From an uncultured Planctomycetaceae bacterium (lineage in GTDB: Bacteria > Planctomycetota > Planctomycetia > Pirellulales > Thermoguttaceae): 8,405 bases of DNA. The stretch covers positions 1 through 8,405 of the forward strand of contig CAMZHY010000142.1 in NCBI GenBank assembly GCA_947307005.1. Direction: 5' to 3'. Each line of letters starts with the position of its first letter. The first letter of the stretch is position 1. This document shows positions 1 through 6,613 of the stretch, one piece after another. The translations under genes were made by a program, and so were the position numbers. The notes beneath the pieces were generated by a model that saw only the letters and a program-made list of their open reading frames with translations, did no database searches and was not told the DNA's origin.

Positions 1-114
1 CTTGTTTATCAAGTAAAACATCCTGAACCTAAATTATTGACGTCTTCATTTCTTGACAGACACGCCCGTCGAAAAACACGGGTTGAAAACGTCGAAAAAC
101 CCCCAATGTGATTG

Positions 115-137
115 TCGAGGGCGCTCGATCATTTTAT
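115..137 (+). terminator. Possible weak terminator of a gene left of the window
   Basis: A 5-bp perfect stem, TCGAG (115-119) and CTCGA (124-128), encloses the loop GGCG. A T-rich but interrupted tail (129-137) follows. It would stop plus-strand transcription entering from outside the window. The stem is short and the T-run is broken by A and C, so this may be chance. No gene end is visible to its left. Confidence 0.22.
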
Positions 138-145
138 TCTAAGCG

Positions 146-234
146 TTGCGTAGTCGCAATTTCGGCAAAGAGTCGCTCCCGTTCTTGGAACGTCGGCGTT
201 CTGCTACAAAAAACGCGACGTCTTTTCGAAGACG
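146..234 (+). other. Hairpin-rich non-coding stretch upstream of the phosphoesterase gene
   Basis: No coding frame is supported in the first 330 bases. This part holds three short perfect hairpins. The first is TTGCG/CGCAA with loop TAGT (146-159). The second is CGTTC/GAACG with loop TTG (180-192). The third is CGTCTT/AAGACG closed by a TTCG loop (219-234), which as RNA would be a stable UUCG tetraloop on a 6-bp stem. None is followed by a clean T-run. They lie upstream of the best promoter guess (271-276), so they may not be in the messenger at all. Further left, the 11-mer CGTCGAAAAAC occurs twice in direct orientation (67-77 and 90-100). Function is unknown. Confidence 0.3.
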
Positions 235-270
235 CCTCTTGCAAGTCTGTTAAATCTTTTGTCGCGGCGC

Positions 271-276
271 TACAAT
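271..276 (+). promoter_or_regulatory. Candidate -10 box of the phosphoesterase gene
   Basis: TACAAT matches the bacterial -10 consensus at five of six positions. It lies 54 bases before the ATG, giving a plausible short leader that contains the Shine-Dalgarno sequence. No good -35 hexamer is found 16-18 bases upstream (TGTTAA at 17), so the call rests on the -10 alone. Confidence 0.25.
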
Positions 277-330
277 AATGAAAATGGACGACGCGTCCTT
301 CTTACCCGTTCATCTTAGGAGCAACTTGCT

Positions 331-2355
331 ATGACGAATCGACTCGCTTCCCGTCGCGACTTTCTGAAAATCGGCGCCGGCGCCGCTTCCGCTTTCGTAA
401 TCGCTCAAACGCCCCGCGTTCTGCTTGCGGACGACGCGCCCGACGCGCCGCCTTGCGTCTTACGCGTCGTCGTTACGAGCGACGTTCACTTTAACGGTTC
501 GCCCGACGCGAAGGAAGTCGGACGGTTCCGCCGCGTCATGCGCTTCTCCTACGATTACGCCGCCAAACAGAAATACGACCGGCTCGACGCGCTCATGGTC
601 GTCGGCGACATGTCCAATCACGGGATCGAATCGGAGCTGTCCCTCTTTAAGAAAACGATGGACGAGGAGGTTCGCGGCGATACGAAGACGCTCCTCTGCA
701 TGGGAAACCATGAATTCTACGGCGGCAATCAGGCGTTCTGGAAAAAGACCTTCGGCGTCGAGCCGAACGCGCGCTATCAGGTCAACGGCTTCCAGTTTAT
801 CGCGATTTCCCCCGAAAAAGGCACGATGGCGGACGGCGACTATATGTACGCGCTCGAATGGTTCCAGCGCGAACTCGAAGAGGCCGTCGCCGCCGACCCG
901 GAAAAGCCCATCTTCGTCTTCCAGCATTATCCCGTCACCCCGACCGTCTACGGCGGACGCGGACTCGACGACTGGGGCGCCGAAGACCTCTTCGACACGT
1001 TGCAGAAATACCCGACCGTCGTCAACTTTTCCGGGCATACGCACTATCCGTTGACCGACCCGCGCGTCGCGTGGCAGGGCAACTTCTCCGCGTTCGGCAC
1101 GAGCACGCTCAGTTATATCTGTCACGGCGGCGAAGGCGATCGGTATGAAAAATACCCCGCCGACTCGGGCAACTACGCCGAATTCTATATTATGGAAGTC
1201 TACGCCGACAATTCGACGCGGCTCCTTCCTTGCAACGCTTCAAAAGACCCGGAGTTCTACGAATTCGCCTACCTCGTTTCGAAGCCCGGCGACGTCGACT
1301 CGTATCAATATTCCGACGCGCGATATTTCAAGTCCGCGCGCCCCGAATGGTCCGACAGGACGACGCTCAATCTTCTGGAAACGAACGAATCGGGCGCGAA
1401 CGTCGAAATTCCCCAGGCGAGCTGTCCCGACGTCGTTCACTCCTACCGTTTCGATCTCGAACGCGCCGACGCCGCGGGAAACTGGGTCCCCGAGCCGCCG
1501 CAGTTCTTCTGGGCGCATTATTACGATCGCCCCGTTCCAAAGACGATCGTCGCCAATCTCGACGGACTCGACTCGAATACGAAGTATCGCGCCGCCGTCT
1601 ACGCTCTCAACCCGTTCATGCGCCAGAGCGAAACCGCGCTGCGCGTCGAATTCACGACGAAAGCCGACCCGGACGACTCCGCCGACCGCCGCGCCGAACG
1701 TCCAGACGCGAACCTGATTGACGTTCGCGTCGTCGACGGGAAACTCGTCAACGCTCCGGTCAACAACCGCGAAAAGCAGATTCCCTGCGAAGTCCGCGGC
1801 GCGGTCGGAATCGTCGACGACGCCGAGCTTGGGACGAAGGTCGCGCGCTTCGACGGCAAGTCGGGGAACTTCGTGAAACTCCCCTGCTCCGCCGAAGACT
1901 ATCGGCGCCTGCGCCGCGCGACGATCGCCGCGAAGTTCCGCGTCGACGCCTCGCGCAAGTCGGGCGTCGGCGCCGTCTTTGGCAACACGGAGCAACGTGG
2001 AATCGAACTGAGCGTCAATTACGACGAGAAGAAACTCAAGTTCTGGGCCTCAATTGGAAAACGCGCCTATACGATCGTCGAGGCGCCGATCGAATTCGGC
2101 CGCTGGGTTGACGCCTACGGGGTTTTCGACGGAAAATTCCAGATTCTCTACGTCGACGGAAAAGAAATCGCGCGCCTGAACGTCGTCGGCTCGCTCAGCC
2201 ATCCGACGCAAGAGGTCGTCCAAGCGTTCTGCGTCGGCGCCGATATCGCGCCGGGCGGCAATGGCTCCGACTTCTTCACGGGCGAAATCGCCCGCGCAAA
2301 ACTCTACAACTGGGCGTTAACGCCGGAGCAAATCGCGGCCAACGCGAAGCGTTGA
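331..2355 (+). CDS. Tat-exported calcineurin-like metallophosphoesterase with FN3-like and LamG-like C-terminal domains
   Basis: This 674-residue protein is probably exported folded by the Tat pathway and hydrolyses a phosphoester; the substrate is unknown. The N-terminus has a twin-arginine motif, SRRDFLK (residues 7-13), followed by a hydrophobic stretch to about residue 33. The two-metal phosphoesterase motifs appear in the family order: D51-x-H53, G92-D93, G125-N-H-E128, H199 and G235-H-T-H238. All expected metal ligands are therefore present and the catalytic domain (about 43-300) looks active. Residues of about 365-443 resemble a fibronectin type III repeat, ending in a typical YRAAVYALN strand region. 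Residues of about 503-672 look like a LamG/concanavalin-A-like jelly roll, with FDG, the FDGKFQILYVDGKEI segment and the closing KLYNWALTPEQI. Such a domain often binds glycan or protein. The start is supported by AGGAG (317-321), nine bases before the ATG. It is the only large plus-strand gene; the next gene is convergent. The family call is firm, the substrate is not known, and the middle-domain assignment is tentative. Confidence 0.92.
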   Translation: MTNRLASRRDFLKIGAGAASAFVIAQTPRVLLADDAPDAPPCVLRVVVTSDVHFNGSPDAKEVGRFRRVMRFSYDYAAKQKYDRLDALMVVGDMSNHGIESELSLFKKTMDEEVRGDTKTLLCMGNHEFYGGNQAFWKKTFGVEPNARYQVNGFQFIAISPEKGTMADGDYMYALEWFQRELEEAVAADPEKPIFVFQHYPVTPTVYGGRGLDDWGAEDLFDTLQKYPTVVNFSGHTHYPLTDPRVAWQGNFSAFGTSTLSYICHGGEGDRYEKYPADSGNYAEFYIMEVYADNSTRLLPCNASKDPEFYEFAYLVSKPGDVDSYQYSDARYFKSARPEWSDRTTLNLLETNESGANVEIPQASCPDVVHSYRFDLERADAAGNWVPEPPQFFWAHYYDRPVPKTIVANLDGLDSNTKYRAAVYALNPFMRQSETALRVEFTTKADPDDSADRRAERPDANLIDVRVVDGKLVNAPVNNREKQIPCEVRGAVGIVDDAELGTKVARFDGKSGNFVKLPCSAEDYRRLRRATIAAKFRVDASRKSGVGAVFGNTEQRGIELSVNYDEKKLKFWASIGKRAYTIVEAPIEFGRWVDAYGVFDGKFQILYVDGKEIARLNVVGSLSHPTQEVVQAFCVGADIAPGGNGSDFFTGEIARAKLYNWALTPEQIAANAKR

Positions 2356-2493
2356 ATCCGAGTTAGCGCTTCCGCGCTTACGTGAAACCGTCGCTCCCGC
2401 CGGTCGCTTGTAGAACGCAAAGCGCCATGTTTATTTGAATTCCGTTAAGCCGACCAACGGGCGGCGGAACGCCAAGTTGAACGCGGGAGCGCT

Positions 2494-2515
2494 AAAAAAA
2501 AACCGCCTTCTGCGG
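2494..2515 (-). terminator. Intrinsic terminator on the minus strand
   Basis: Read on the minus strand, CCGC-AGAAG-GCGG forms a 4-bp GC stem followed directly by nine T residues (the A-run at 2494-2502). It lies 111 bases beyond the stop of the small hypothetical gene at 2626-2817. It is a second, downstream terminator after the stronger hairpin at 2543-2583. It would also keep minus-strand transcripts from running antisense into the phosphoesterase gene. Confidence 0.5.
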
Positions 2516-2542
2516 CCGGCGAACGGCTCTTCTCAATACAAA

Positions 2543-2590
2543 AGTCCCGAAGAAATCGTCATGAAAGACGACTCTTCGGGACTCGTTTTT
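2543..2590. terminator. Bidirectional intrinsic terminator between convergent genes
   Basis: The arms AGTCCCGAAGA (2543-2553) and TCTTCGGGACT (2573-2583) are perfectly complementary over 11 bp. The stem continues inward with TCGTC/GACGA pairing after a small bulge. On the plus strand the hairpin is followed by CG and five T (2586-2590), then more pyrimidines. On the minus strand it is followed by TTTG and AT-rich bases. It can therefore end the phosphoesterase transcript (stop at 2355) and the minus-strand small gene (stop at 2626). The 187 bases between the phosphoesterase stop and this hairpin hold only a weak AGCGC/GCGCT stem (2365-2378) and no gene I can support. Confidence 0.78.
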
Positions 2591-2625
2591 CTTTCAGATT
2601 CCTCGTCGGGGATGAAACGCCTTCC

Positions 2626-2817
2626 TCAGCGAACGGCGAGGATGCGACCGAGGACGCTGAACTCTTCGTTCTGACTGAGTTGGCAGGCGCGACGGGCTCG
2701 TTCAATCGGGGAGAGAGACGGGTAAATCTCTTTCTCAAAGTTTCGGCGAGAATCGACCGTCTCCGCTTTCTTGACGGAGGCGATATTCTTTTCGGCGTTG
2801 CTAATCGTCGCGCTCAT
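2626..2817 (-). CDS. Small hypothetical protein (63 aa)
   Basis: I do not recognise this protein. It is short, charged and probably mostly helical, with no signal peptide or membrane segment. The C-terminal half (about 35-63) is the most protein-like part: an LSPIERARRACQ stretch, then NEEF and a hydrophobic VLGRILAV end. It has two tryptophan-free halves and one cysteine (residue 45), so it does not look like a zinc finger. Reality of the gene is supported by a GAGGAT Shine-Dalgarno sequence starting 14 bases before the ATG, and by two minus-strand terminators just past its stop. It lies 296 bases downstream of the hydrolase gene, across an AT-rich gap carrying repeated palindromes that might control it. 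A small regulatory or binding protein is possible, but no function can be assigned. Confidence 0.6.
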   Translation of the reverse strand: MSATISNAEKNIASVKKAETVDSRRNFEKEIYPSLSPIERARRACQLSQNEEFSVLGRILAVR

Positions 2818-2976
2818 GGAACTATCCTCAAAAAATCTACACGGTAAAGGCGCTCGCGAACTAAAGCGATCGGGCTCTGCATGAACCCGCCGTCCCCGGA
2901 CGCGACCGCCGACGATTTAGTCGTATTTTCGACCGTCAAAGGCGACTGGGTTAGAAAACCTCCGAGCTTTTCAATG

Positions 2977-3084
2977 TATTTTGACAAAAGAGCCGGTACA
3001 ACCCGCGTAAATTGTCAAAATATCAAAAGAAGTTTCCTGCCCTTGCTGTTTTATCTATTTTGACAAAATATTCGCGTTTGTCAA
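2977..3084. promoter_or_regulatory. Cluster of TATTTTGACAA palindromic sites (putative operators)
   Basis: The 11-mer TATTTTGACAA occurs three times. It is forward at 2977-2987, reversed at 3012-3022 (read as TTGTCAAAATA) and forward at 3056-3066. The third copy extends to TATTTTGACAAAATA (3056-3070), an odd-length palindrome with a single central base. A fourth half-site, TTTGTCAA (3077-3084), pairs with TTGACAAA at 3060-3067 across nine bases. Site centres are about 31, 48 and 18 bases apart. The cluster fills most of the 296-base gap between the hydrolase stop (3114) and the start of the small gene (2817). Repeated palindromes in an intergenic gap fit operators for a dimeric regulator; TTGACA also matches a -35 hexamer. 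I found no convincing -10 partner. Confidence 0.45.
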
Positions 3085-3113
3085 TCGTCTACCGATTTTT
3101 TAAGGTTCCTTTT

Positions 3114-3974
3114 CTATTTATCCTTTCCAGTTTTATCAAATTTAAGGACAAAATCGACAATCGGGGTCGGATCGGGGAGCGAATGAGGATGGTGATCCTG
3201 ACCGGGCTTGAGAATTAGTTCGATCGGACCGCCGCATGATTCGTAGAGCGCTTTGAAGGGTTTCCAGTTTTCGTCGCCGGGCACGACGCTGTCGGCGTCG
3301 CCGCAAACGAGGAGGATTCCGACTCCGTGATCGGCGAGTTTTTGGCATCCTTCCTTATTGTCTTTCGGGTTGAGCTTATAGGCGAGCGCCTCCTCTTCCG
3401 AAAGCTCGTAGTTTTGAAGAACGGCGTTCCAGTCGGAATCGCTGCGCTTTCCCTTCATAAAGCCGCCGGGCCAGCTTTTGAAATCGAGAACGGGATTGTC
3501 GATGTAGATCGACGCGACTTCGTCTGGATATTGGAACGCCCAGTTCGTCGTGTAGAGACCGCCGCGGCTCATGCCTTCGAGATTCGCGGTCTTGGAGAGT
3601 TTCAGCTCTTTTCGGAGCCAAAGGTAATACTTCTGCCAAAGCGCGACCGATTTCGGGGAGCCCATGAGCGGCGCCGAGTCGACGTACGCGACCGTATAGC
3701 CGCGTTCAAGCATCGCGCGGTCGAACTGCGGTTCGTGTCCAAAGAATCGGGCGCGCCAAATCCACGGATTTCCGGGCGCTTGCTCTTTCGGGAAGACGAC
3801 TTTCGCGTCGCGCCCGTCGAATTTGAAGTCGTGAATCTCGTAGCCGAACCACTCGCCGACCTGACCGGGCCAGTCTGTTTTCGGGGCGTCGTCGGCGTCC
3901 TGCGCGACGGCAAAAGACGCGGTCAGCGTTAGCGTCGCCGCGACGATAAGCGAAAGGAACGCGATGCGTTTCAT
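3114..3974 (-). CDS. Secreted alpha/beta hydrolase (probable esterase)
   Basis: This 286-residue protein has a Sec signal peptide, MKR plus a hydrophobic core to about residue 20. Likely cleavage follows AVA at residue 24. The mature part is a compact alpha/beta hydrolase. The nucleophile elbow is G134-M-S136-R-G138. The acid is D228 in the GDADSVVP segment (225-232). The histidine is in the GQDHHPHSL segment (258-266), most likely H261. An oxyanion-side WRARFFGH segment lies at about 73-80. The triad is complete, so it should be active, probably as a carboxylesterase on an acylated carbohydrate or small ester; the substrate is unknown. The start is supported by AAGGAG with eight bases to the ATG. 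It follows the secreted GH2 gene by 167 bases on the same strand, with a terminator between them. It may rely on partial read-through, because I see no clear promoter in the 45 bases between that terminator and its ATG. Deacylation of the GH2 enzyme's glycan is an inference from proximity. Confidence 0.88.
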   Translation of the reverse strand: MKRIAFLSLIVAATLTLTASFAVAQDADDAPKTDWPGQVGEWFGYEIHDFKFDGRDAKVVFPKEQAPGNPWIWRARFFGHEPQFDRAMLERGYTVAYVDSAPLMGSPKSVALWQKYYLWLRKELKLSKTANLEGMSRGGLYTTNWAFQYPDEVASIYIDNPVLDFKSWPGGFMKGKRSDSDWNAVLQNYELSEEEALAYKLNPKDNKEGCQKLADHGVGILLVCGDADSVVPGDENWKPFKALYESCGGPIELILKPGQDHHPHSLPDPTPIVDFVLKFDKTGKDK

Positions 3975-4019
3975 CTACTGTTCTCCTTGAATTCGGTTTT
4001 CTGACGCGCGCACACGCGC

Positions 4020-4083
4020 AAAAGAGAAGCCCGTTCCCCTCTCGGATATCGCGCGCGATTCCTCGGGAAACGGACTTCTTTTG
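4020..4083 (-). terminator. Long intrinsic terminator after the GH2 gene
   Basis: On the minus strand, GAAGTCCGTTTCCC pairs with GGGGAACGGGCTTC (one wobble pair and one small bulge). The tail is T-rich, CTCTTTTTG. The loop region contains a 12-bp perfect palindrome, ATCGCGCGCGAT (4049-4060), which can form its own inner hairpin, so the folded form would be a stacked or branched stem. It starts 59 bases past the GH2 stop codon. It should end GH2 transcription before the hydrolase gene, at least in part. Confidence 0.75.
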
Positions 4084-4141
4084 AATTTACGGGACTCGCC
4101 GATTCAGCGAACCCCACGTCGGATTAGACCGCGTCTGCGGA

Positions 4142-6421
4142 TCACTTTTCCGCCGGGATTTCCTTGACGAGACCGAAGTCGATGTACTGGCCGCCCTCCG
4201 TCTGATGACAATGGACGGCGACGACGTTCTTACCGACCTTCAGCGCCTTGGCGAGCGCGTCCGTGTCGACCGGAGCGTAATAGTACTGGTTGTAGCCCGT
4301 GAACGAAGCAATCTGGACGCCGTTGATATAGATTTCGGCGTCTTCGTCGTGATACAGATACGCGAGCATGTCGTTCGGATTGGCGATATCGTCGGCGGTC
4401 AGTTCAACGGCGCGACGGATCCAAATATCAGCCGTGTTCCACGTCGTGCGGACGTTGGCGCCGGGCGTTCCGGCCGTGCCGAAGCCGCCTTCGCCTTCCT
4501 TCCAAGAAGCGTCGTCAAAGTCGGCGGCGTTCCAATTGTCGGCAGGCTTGTCGAAGGTATACTTCCACGTCTTGGCTTCGTTCTTGGAGCAACCGATAAC
4601 GATCTTCGTCTGAACGGCGGGGCCGCGCAGCTTTTCGTTCGAAGCGCGCATCTTGTCCGCCGGATACTTGACCACTTCACGGTCGTAGGACATGAAGCCG
4701 TTGACTTCGATCTCAACGTCGGTCGTCTGCGTGTAGACGGCGGCGGAGAGTCCCTTCGCGATCAGCGGACGCATCGCGTAGTTCAGCGCGTTGTAGCGAT
4801 TGAAGAGCGCGTTCTGGTCGGCAAACGTGACGTAGCCCCAGTTCTTGCCGTCTTCCTTCCAGGAGTGACCCTTGACGGGGAGTCCGAGTCCGCCGTATTC
4901 GCCGAGGACGGTCGCGCGGTTCTCTTCGGTCGGGAACATTCCGGGACCGGGATAGTTGTGCATATCGTGAACGTCGCCGCAGGCGCGATCGGTCCAGCCG
5001 GAAGCGCAGTCGACGAGGCGCGTAGGATCGAGCTTCTTGCAAAGATCGACGATGCGCGGCGTGTCAAACTGCCCCCAACCTTCGTTGAAGGGAACCCACA
5101 TCACGATGCAGGGGAAGAAGTCGAGCGCGTCGAACATCTGACGAAGCTCGATTTCATAGTACGCGACCGATTCCGGCGAGCGGTCCGCGTCAGGCGCGTT
5201 GCCGCTGATGTAGTGCGCCGTGTCGCCGCTGGGCATATCCTGCCAGACGAGCATGCCCATCTTGTCGCAAGCGTAGTAGTAACGCGCGGGCTCGACTTTG
5301 ATATGCTTGCGGAGCATATTGAAACCGAAGGACTTGAGGACTTGAAGGTCGTAGACCATGCCCTCTTCGGTCGGCGGCGTGTAGAGACCGTCCGGCCACC
5401 AGCCTTGATCGAGCGGACCGTGCTGGAAGACGAACTCGTTGTTGAGCATCATGCGCGTGATTCCGTCCTTGTCCTTGCCAAGGGACGTCTTACGCATCGC
5501 GTAGTAGGAGCCGACCTTGTCGATCGTCGCGCCGTCCTTGTCGAGGAGGGAGACGGAGAAGTCGTAGAGAGTCGGGCTGTCGGGAGTCCAGAGCGCGTTG
5601 TCCTTCGCGTTGAGCGTAACGGAAGCTTTGCCGGAGACGACCTTCGCCATCTGGCTATTGACGACGACGAACATGCCTTCGGCGTTCTCGGCGTCGACGT
5701 CAATCCGGACGGTCATGTCGTCGATATCGGCGATCGGGCGAACCTTCGTAATGTGCGCCTTCGGAACCGCTTCAAGCCAAACGGTCTGCCAGATACCCGT
5801 GACCGGCGTGTACCAAATCCCGTGCGGGTTGTTGAGCTGCTTGCCAATGCCCTGGACGCCTTCGTTCGTCGGGTCCCAGACCTTGACGACGAGTTCCTGC
5901 TTGCCTTCCGCCTTGACGGCGCGGGTCAGATCGACCGTGAAGGGGCAGTATCCGCCTTGGTGGCTGCCGACTTTGACGTCGTTGAGGAAGACGTCGGCGC
6001 GCCAGTCGACGGCGCCGAACTGCAGAAGAATCTGCTTGCCAGCCCAATCGGCGGGAATATCGAACGTCGTCTTATACCACAGGTTGTTCTTCGCGCCGAC
6101 GGACTTCGCAACGCCGGAAAGCGCGGATTCCGCGCAGAACGGGACGAGAATCTGTCCCTGAGCCGCTTCGAACTTTTCGCCGACCGGCAGGATCGCATAG
6201 TCCCAAAGACCGTTGAGGTTGACCCAGTTGTTTTCACGGGTCATCTGCGGACGCGGATACTCGGGCAGAGGTTGATCCGCTTTAACGTCCTTAGCGAACT
6301 TGGAGAGAAGGATTCCTTCCGCGGGCTTCCACTCGGCGGCGGAAGCGGACGAAAGGGCGCACCACGCGACGGCGACGCCGACGAGAAGAGCGACGGATCG
6401 GAGCATGAACGATTTATTCAT
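4142..6421 (-). CDS. Secreted glycoside hydrolase family 2 enzyme with C-terminal jelly-roll-like domain
   Basis: This protein of 759 residues belongs to GH2, a retaining family that includes beta-galactosidases, beta-glucuronidases and beta-mannosidases. I chose the ATG at 6421 because it begins a clean Sec signal peptide (MNKSFMLRS, hydrophobic core, cleavage near ASA at 26-28). AAAGG lies about seven bases upstream of it. The frame stays open to 6508, but the extra 29 residues are arginine-rich and unlike a leader. Domains: N-terminal sugar-binding jelly roll (about 55-220, with NLNGLWDYAI and a WYKTTFDIP strand); immunoglobulin-like sandwich (about 221-320); TIM barrel (about 321-590). 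Catalytic residues are visible: the acid/base is E447 in PFNEGWG and the nucleophile is E508 in VLGEYGG. HGPLDQGWWPDG (334-345) and the YTQTTDVEIEVNG segment (563-575) are group-typical. Residues of about 610-755 add a galactose-binding-like module (DASWKEGEGGFG; DAEIYINGVQIA), often used for carbohydrate binding. The substrate cannot be read from the sequence. The next gene downstream is a secreted hydrolase. Confidence 0.9.
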   Translation of the reverse strand: MNKSFMLRSVALLVGVAVAWCALSSASAAEWKPAEGILLSKFAKDVKADQPLPEYPRPQMTRENNWVNLNGLWDYAILPVGEKFEAAQGQILVPFCAESALSGVAKSVGAKNNLWYKTTFDIPADWAGKQILLQFGAVDWRADVFLNDVKVGSHQGGYCPFTVDLTRAVKAEGKQELVVKVWDPTNEGVQGIGKQLNNPHGIWYTPVTGIWQTVWLEAVPKAHITKVRPIADIDDMTVRIDVDAENAEGMFVVVNSQMAKVVSGKASVTLNAKDNALWTPDSPTLYDFSVSLLDKDGATIDKVGSYYAMRKTSLGKDKDGITRMMLNNEFVFQHGPLDQGWWPDGLYTPPTEEGMVYDLQVLKSFGFNMLRKHIKVEPARYYYACDKMGMLVWQDMPSGDTAHYISGNAPDADRSPESVAYYEIELRQMFDALDFFPCIVMWVPFNEGWGQFDTPRIVDLCKKLDPTRLVDCASGWTDRACGDVHDMHNYPGPGMFPTEENRATVLGEYGGLGLPVKGHSWKEDGKNWGYVTFADQNALFNRYNALNYAMRPLIAKGLSAAVYTQTTDVEIEVNGFMSYDREVVKYPADKMRASNEKLRGPAVQTKIVIGCSKNEAKTWKYTFDKPADNWNAADFDDASWKEGEGGFGTAGTPGANVRTTWNTADIWIRRAVELTADDIANPNDMLAYLYHDEDAEIYINGVQIASFTGYNQYYYAPVDTDALAKALKVGKNVVAVHCHQTEGGQYIDFGLVKEIPAEK

Positions 6422-6613
6422 CGATCGCCTTTCAGTAAGGGGGGGGAAACGAGTCGCGACGCCCCGGCGACAACCTCCGACGCGACGACGACTCACGGTT
6501 AAAAACAATTACGATTATTCCAAAAACGGACGAAACGAGACGCATCGTCTAATTCGCCAAATTCTAGTCAAACGAAATCGATCCCGCGATATTTAGGGGA
6601 CGTCATAACCTCC

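Noticed and set aside
1..22. Minus-strand ATG at 20-22 running off the left edge
   Set aside because: Only seven codons are visible and the preceding AGG words are not a convincing ribosome site.
2435..2674. 79-codon plus-strand frame starting with TTG
   Set aside because: It reads through two terminator hairpins and overlaps the better-supported minus-strand small gene; no ribosome site.
2977..3022. Inverted repeat as ends of a small insertion element
   Set aside because: Only 46 bases long with no target duplication; a third copy outside the pair argues for binding sites instead.
2881..3063. 60-codon plus-strand frame in the palindrome gap
   Set aside because: No ribosome-binding site, it spans the repeat cluster, and the translation shows no domain.
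4205..6502. 765-codon plus-strand frame as a real gene
   Set aside because: It is the mirror of a well-supported GH2 gene, has no recognisable domain or suitable ribosome site, and is explained by codon bias.
6422..6508. Upstream start for the GH2 protein adding 29 residues
   Set aside because: The extension is arginine-rich, passes through the eight-C tract and would bury the signal peptide inside the protein.
6574..6612. 12-codon minus-strand frame with GGAGG just before its ATG, after the Rpn-like gene
   Set aside because: Only two bases separate GGAGG from the ATG, too close for normal initiation; no conserved feature.
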